A stretch of DNA of 64,000 nucleotides from Sporomusa ovata DSM 2662. GTDB taxonomy: Bacteria; Bacillota; Negativicutes; Sporomusales; Sporomusaceae. Position numbers and translations under genes: made by a program. Below, one piece after another: positions 60,779 to 64,000 of the stretch. Within the stretch, counting starts at the first letter, position 1. The number at the start of each line of letters is the position of its first letter. The stretch spans positions 1,069,001 through 1,133,000 of the forward strand of contig NZ_ASXP01000002.1 of NCBI RefSeq assembly GCF_000445445.1. Reading direction: 5' to 3'. The notes under the pieces were generated by a model. The model ran no database searches and had not been told where the DNA came from. It saw only the letters and a program-made list of their open reading frames with translations.

Positions 60779-62320
60779 ATGACCCAAAAAAATAAACCAC
60801 TATTTTGGATTGTAGTGGGTATCACAGCATTTATTATATTTTTTCACCTAGGGAGTTTTCCTTTGCTTGATCCGGATGAGCCGGTTTACGCGGAGACGCC
60901 TAAGGAAATGATTGCATTTGGCGATTTGGTTTCACCCCGGATTTATGGTGAATATTGGTATGATAAGCCACCAATGTATTACTGGCTGGTGGCGGCAGCT
61001 TTCAAGGTTTTCGGCGTTAATGAATTTGCGGCCCGCTTTCCGTCGGCATTGTTAGGTGTGGTGTGTGTGCTGCTGGTGTATCGGGCAGGGAGCAGACTGT
61101 TTGGCCAGAGTGCGGGTATTGCCGGGGCGCTGGTATTAGCCACAAGCATCGAGTATTTTTATGTCGCCAAAGCGGCAGTGACAGATATTACATTAACGCT
61201 GTTTCTAACTGCCGCTCTGCTTTCGTTTTTGGAGAGAAAATATGTTCTTTTCTATTTCTGTGCGGCGTTAGCCAGTGTCACTAAAGGACCTATAGGGTTA
61301 GTGTTTCCGGTGGCGATTATCTTTTTTTACTTGCTTGCAACTAAGAATTGGCAAGAATTAAAAAATATGAAGATACCGGCAGGGGTTATTATTTACTCAG
61401 TGGTAGCATTGCCTTGGTATATTGCCATGTACCAAATTCATGGTGCGGCTTTTCTGGATACATTTATTGGCTTTCATAATATCACCCGGTTTACGATGGC
61501 AGAACACACTGAGACTTCCGGCTGGTATTTTTTTGTACCGGTGTTGATGCTGGGTTTTTTCCCATGGACAGCGCTCCTGGTTCAAGCAGTCTATGCTTCG
61601 TTGGCTGAAGGGAGAAAACAGGCACCTGCTTTGCTATTTTTAAATATCTGGGCATGCTTTATTTTTATCTTCTTTACCGTTTCAAGCACCAAGTTAGTGA
61701 CGTATATACTTCCCATGTATCCGCCACTGGCTTTACTGGTTGGCTGGTATCTTGGGCGCTGGCTTGATGGGTACCAACATAATAGATTGTGCTATAGCTG
61801 GCCAGTTGTACTATCAGGACTTGTTGCCCTTTTGGCTGGCGGTATCTATTTCGGCGTTAAGGCGATGCCTGAGTTGACAACCGGATTATTAGTAATGGCT
61901 GCCGTGCTGATAACAATGGCGGGTACAGTTTGGTATGCAGTGAGACGGGGCAATCCGGCTGTCGGATTTTGGGGGCAAGTTGTGGCGATGACTATTGTCG
62001 CAACTATACTGGTGGCAGTACTAGTGCCGGTGGTAGCCCCTCAAGTTACCACTCGTGATATTGCCAGCCGTTTTAGTGCTGTGTATGATGGAACGTCACC
62101 GGTATATGTCGTGAAATTTTTACATCCGGGATTTGCTTTTTACACAGATGTCTATGGCACTGAAGTTATAACCGGTGAGGACGTTAAAAAGGCAGTGGCG
62201 AATAACTCTACCGCCTACTATGTAATTCGGCAATTAGAATATAATTTACTAGACAGTCAGGAACGTGCTGCCTTGACAGTAATGGCGCAATCTTATGGAA
62301 TGTTATTACTCAAACAATAA
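60779..62320 (+). CDS. ArnT/PMT-family glycosyltransferase
   Basis: Integral membrane lipid-linked sugar transferase of about 513 residues and eleven or twelve helices. The N-terminal periplasmic loop DPDEPVYAETPKEMIAFGD holds the catalytic acidic pair of GT83-like enzymes. YWYDKPPMYYWLVAAAFKVF follows. ArnT homologues add aminoarabinose or other sugars to lipid A and give resistance to cationic peptides. The ATG at 60779 has GGAGAAAATT before it; an ATG at 60662 would add 39 unconserved residues. It is divergent from the two-component pair that probably regulates it. Confidence 0.88.
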   Translation: MTQKNKPLFWIVVGITAFIIFFHLGSFPLLDPDEPVYAETPKEMIAFGDLVSPRIYGEYWYDKPPMYYWLVAAAFKVFGVNEFAARFPSALLGVVCVLLVYRAGSRLFGQSAGIAGALVLATSIEYFYVAKAAVTDITLTLFLTAALLSFLERKYVLFYFCAALASVTKGPIGLVFPVAIIFFYLLATKNWQELKNMKIPAGVIIYSVVALPWYIAMYQIHGAAFLDTFIGFHNITRFTMAEHTETSGWYFFVPVLMLGFFPWTALLVQAVYASLAEGRKQAPALLFLNIWACFIFIFFTVSSTKLVTYILPMYPPLALLVGWYLGRWLDGYQHNRLCYSWPVVLSGLVALLAGGIYFGVKAMPELTTGLLVMAAVLITMAGTVWYAVRRGNPAVGFWGQVVAMTIVATILVAVLVPVVAPQVTTRDIASRFSAVYDGTSPVYVVKFLHPGFAFYTDVYGTEVITGEDVKKAVANNSTAYYVIRQLEYNLLDSQERAALTVMAQSYGMLLLKQ

Positions 62321-62437
62321 AGTTTAAAAGGTCTTGCGGTTAGAGCCGTATCCTCAAGGGCGCGCGCTTTTTTATATGTGACATGTGGCTAGTGCTTAAC
62401 ATAGTATGGATTAAAATCTATTATGGGAGGCATCCTT

Positions 62438-62722
62438 GTGGTTCGTTATGCTTGTGCATCTGACTGGAATTTGCGGAAGCCCACTAAAAAATGTGTCAAA
62501 TCATACACTTCGATCTTAAAACTATATGAAGTATGTTCTTTTAGATTATATATGGTGTGCCCGTGGTGTGGTTGCGAGTTTGATTATCATTATTATCAGG
62601 GCGAATGTCCTCGTTGTGGGGATAATAATCCTTCTCCTCAGCCTGGTTTCGTGTTTTTTCCAGAGCTTCAGGTTGAAACTTCTTCACTTGCACTTTTTCC
62701 GGAACTTGCATTTTACCCCTAG
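62438..62722 (+). CDS. Small zinc-ribbon protein
   Basis: 94 residues with one four-cysteine zinc ribbon, CPWCGCEFDYHYYQGECPRC, in the middle and an aromatic C-terminal part (FVFFPELQ, LALFPELAFYP). The GTG at 62438 is 7 nt after GGGAGG; the ATG at 62423 precedes that site. Not assigned to a family. Possibly a nucleic-acid-binding or chaperone-type accessory protein. Confidence 0.5.
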   Translation: MVRYACASDWNLRKPTKKCVKSYTSILKLYEVCSFRLYMVCPWCGCEFDYHYYQGECPRCGDNNPSPQPGFVFFPELQVETSSLALFPELAFYP

Positions 62723-62759
62723 CATAATAAATAAAATAATGTAATGTTATTAGAAAAAG

Positions 62760-62809
62760 AGGCGGCGATAGGCAGCAAGAAGCGCGGATACCGCCTATAA
62801 TAAGCTGCC
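62760..62809 (+). promoter_or_regulatory. H-type RNA pseudoknot, candidate riboswitch
   Basis: AGGCGG (62760-62765) pairs with CCGCCT (62791-62796), and GGCAGC (62771-62776) pairs with GCTGCC (62804-62809). The order is an H-type pseudoknot with A-rich third loop ATAATAA. A terminator follows at 62817. I do not recognise the class; it resembles fluoride riboswitch topology but lacks its conserved bases. Confidence 0.45.
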
Positions 62810-62816
62810 GACTGTG

Positions 62817-62851
62817 CGCAAGGTAAAACAGGAAAGTGCCTTGCGTTTTTC
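62817..62851 (+). terminator. Terminator upstream of uppP
   Basis: CGCAAGG pairs with CCTTGCG around about 15 nt, followed by TTTTT. It is placed just after the pseudoknot. Confidence 0.8.
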
Positions 62852-62937
62852 ATTTTATTTTCAGAATCAGCTGCTATACTTAATACGTATATCTTAATGT
62901 CAATTGAAAACTAGGTAAAAAGGAGCATGAATACATA

Positions 62938-63754
62938 TGTTGTGGTTTATCGCCATCGTTTTAGGAATTGTTCAAGGTTTGGGGGAATTTTTACCTATAT
63001 CCAGTTCAGCACACTTAATCATTGTGCGCTGGCTTTTTGGCTGGAATTGATGATTGCTCAAGTCGGCGGCAATATTGATATCGCGCTTGATGTGGCGCTG
63101 CATGTGGGAACGCTGCTGGCAGTACTTATTTATTTTTTCCGGGATTGGCTGGAGCTTGTTGTAAATGGAGTAACGAAAGGACTAAAAACAAAAGAAGGAA
63201 AAATGTTTTGGTATCTGGTACTAGCCACAATTCCTGGCGGTGTTGCCGGGTTGCTCTTTGAGTCAGTCATAGACAAATTTATTCGTTCTCAGCCTCTCAT
63301 CATTGCGGCGGGACTTGCCATTATGGGTATTATTCTTTACTATGTAGATAAGAATTCGCCGCAAAGAATTACTTATGAAAATATAACGTTTAAGCAGACA
63401 TTGTTTATTGGCTTTTCGCAGGCGTTGGCACTGATTCCAGGTGTTTCGCGCTCTGGTATTACCATGACAACAGGCCGTTTGTTGGGATTTTCGCGGGAGG
63501 CGTCAGCTAAATTTTCCTTCTTGCTGGCGACGCCGATTATTGCCGGCGCAGCGCTCAAACATATGCCGGATATTATTCATAATGTTGCCAGTCCCTTATT
63601 CTTAGTGGGCACAATCACATCAGCTATAGTAGGGCTCTTGTGCATTAGCTTACTGCTTAAATATCTCCAAAGAAACAACTTTGCTATATTTGCGGCATAT
63701 AGAATACTGCTGGCAGCACTCATCGTAGGTGTATACTTTGTAAGAGGTGCATAA
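62938..63754 (+). pseudogene. uppP: Undecaprenyl-diphosphatase UppP, one-base frameshift
   Basis: Recycles the lipid carrier for peptidoglycan and O-antigen synthesis. The gene starts with MLWFIAIVLGIVQGLGEFLP then ISSSAHL (active site), behind AAAAGGAGC. The first frame stops after LFGWN at about 63048. The rest continues in the +1 frame (ELMIAQVGGNIDIALDVALH), with the second motif PGVSRSGITMTTGRLLGFS. Inserting one G at about 63044 (TGGAA to TGGGAA) restores a full-length enzyme. Either a real lesion or a sequencing error. Confidence 0.88.
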
Positions 63755-63842
63755 ACATTGAAGTGATTAAATTTCCAGGAATCAACCCCAAATCTTCCTC
63801 ATATACTGCAAATGTTCTTTGTTTTTTGAGGAGGGTTGATAA

Positions 63843-63917
63843 ATGGTTTTAGATTTTGTAATAGGCTTTATCTCGGTTGGAGTCAGATTAGCATTGATAC
63901 GCCTCAGAGAAAAATAG
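63843..63917 (+). CDS. Possible 24-residue membrane peptide
   Basis: MVLDFVIGFISVGVRLALIR then LREK, with GAGGAGGGTTG well placed before the ATG and a terminator right after the stop. One hydrophobic helix with a basic end. Could be a small membrane regulator or chance. Confidence 0.35.
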   Translation: MVLDFVIGFISVGVRLALIRLREK

Positions 63918-63957
63918 TCATAACTTACTAAAAAGTAGGTTATGACTATTTTCTTTA
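63913..63957 (+). terminator. Terminator
   Basis: AATAGTCATAAC pairs with GTTATGACTATT around a short AT loop, followed by TTCTTT. Confidence 0.8.
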
Positions 63958-63979
63958 ACAGTAAAAGGTGAAGTATAGT

Positions 63980-64000
63980 ATGAAAATAATAAAGGATTTT
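63980..64000 (+). CDS. Start of a gene cut by the window end
   Basis: ATG with AAAGGTGAAG upstream; only MKIIKDF is visible. Identity unknown. Confidence 0.4.

Noticed and set aside
62760..62809. Fluoride riboswitch
   Set aside because: Topology is similar but the conserved loop bases (GATGG and CTGATG-type segments) are missing.
62927..63048. N-terminal extension of the second uppP frame as a true start
   Set aside because: The other frame encodes the conserved active-site N-terminus (EFLPISSSAHL); the extension is a shadow of it.
1..64000. tRNA or rRNA genes
   Set aside because: No cloverleaf-like or rRNA-like stretch was recognised on either strand, though a covariance scan was not possible.

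Overview
The window reads as chromosome from a diderm, endospore-lineage Firmicute (class Negativicutes). A Sporomusa-like acetogen is the best guess. A complete acetyl-CoA synthase gene (acsB) points to the Wood-Ljungdahl pathway. TonB-dependent outer-membrane receptors with tonB/exbB/exbD require an outer membrane. The cdaA-cdaR-glmM-glmS block with a glmS ribozyme is typical of Firmicutes. The genus is inference.

Layout. 1-11 kb is housekeeping: argG (cut by the window edge), argH, ilvE, cdaA, cdaR, an FAD oxidoreductase, glmM, the glmS ribozyme and glmS. 11-15 kb is accessory: a membrane protein, REP-like palindromes, an IS91-type transposase remnant, a type III toxin-antitoxin locus (tandem RNA repeats plus a ToxN/AbiQ-like toxin) between two copies of a REP-like element, and a structured transcript candidate. 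15-18 kb has a GT4 glycosyltransferase and a YkvI-like membrane protein. 18.6-22.9 kb is a four-gene ABC uptake operon with an embedded PHP phosphoesterase. 23.4-28 kb is a LysR regulator divergent from two consecutive aconitase-like hydro-lyase pairs. 28-29.7 kb holds small unknown genes and a histidine-kinase remnant. 30-33 kb is a CooA-like CRP/FNR regulator followed by acsB, with a CooA-type palindrome between them.

33.3-37.3 kb is a 3,014-bp transposable element (zinc-finger protein, DDE transposase, AAA ATPase) with 5-bp target duplications. It sits inside a CPBP-protease gene whose frame is restored when the element is removed in silico. 37.7-42.3 kb has an M16C peptidase, an HxlR regulator, a DUF134 protein and a CopZ-like chaperone, tied together by a shared 80-bp repeat. 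42.7-54.7 kb is the most unusual region. Three RsmG-like methyltransferase genes (one broken) and a DUF364 gene are interleaved with two siderophore-type TonB receptors and the remnant of a third. An SbmA/BacA-type ABC transporter, tonB, a small DNA-binding protein, exbB and exbD follow. It looks like a dedicated metallophore or cofactor uptake system.

54.8-58.5 kb carries a plasmid-type replication initiator, gene fragments, an aldo/keto reductase with ferredoxin-like clusters, a MerR regulator and a transporter remnant. 58.4-62.3 kb is a two-component system divergent from an ArnT/PMT-type glycosyltransferase, suggesting regulated envelope-glycolipid modification. The end has a small zinc-ribbon protein, an RNA pseudoknot with a terminator, and uppP, which carries a one-base frameshift.

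No tRNA, rRNA or CRISPR array was recognised. All calls come from reading the sequence. No database search was run, and statements about homologues rest on recalled family knowledge.
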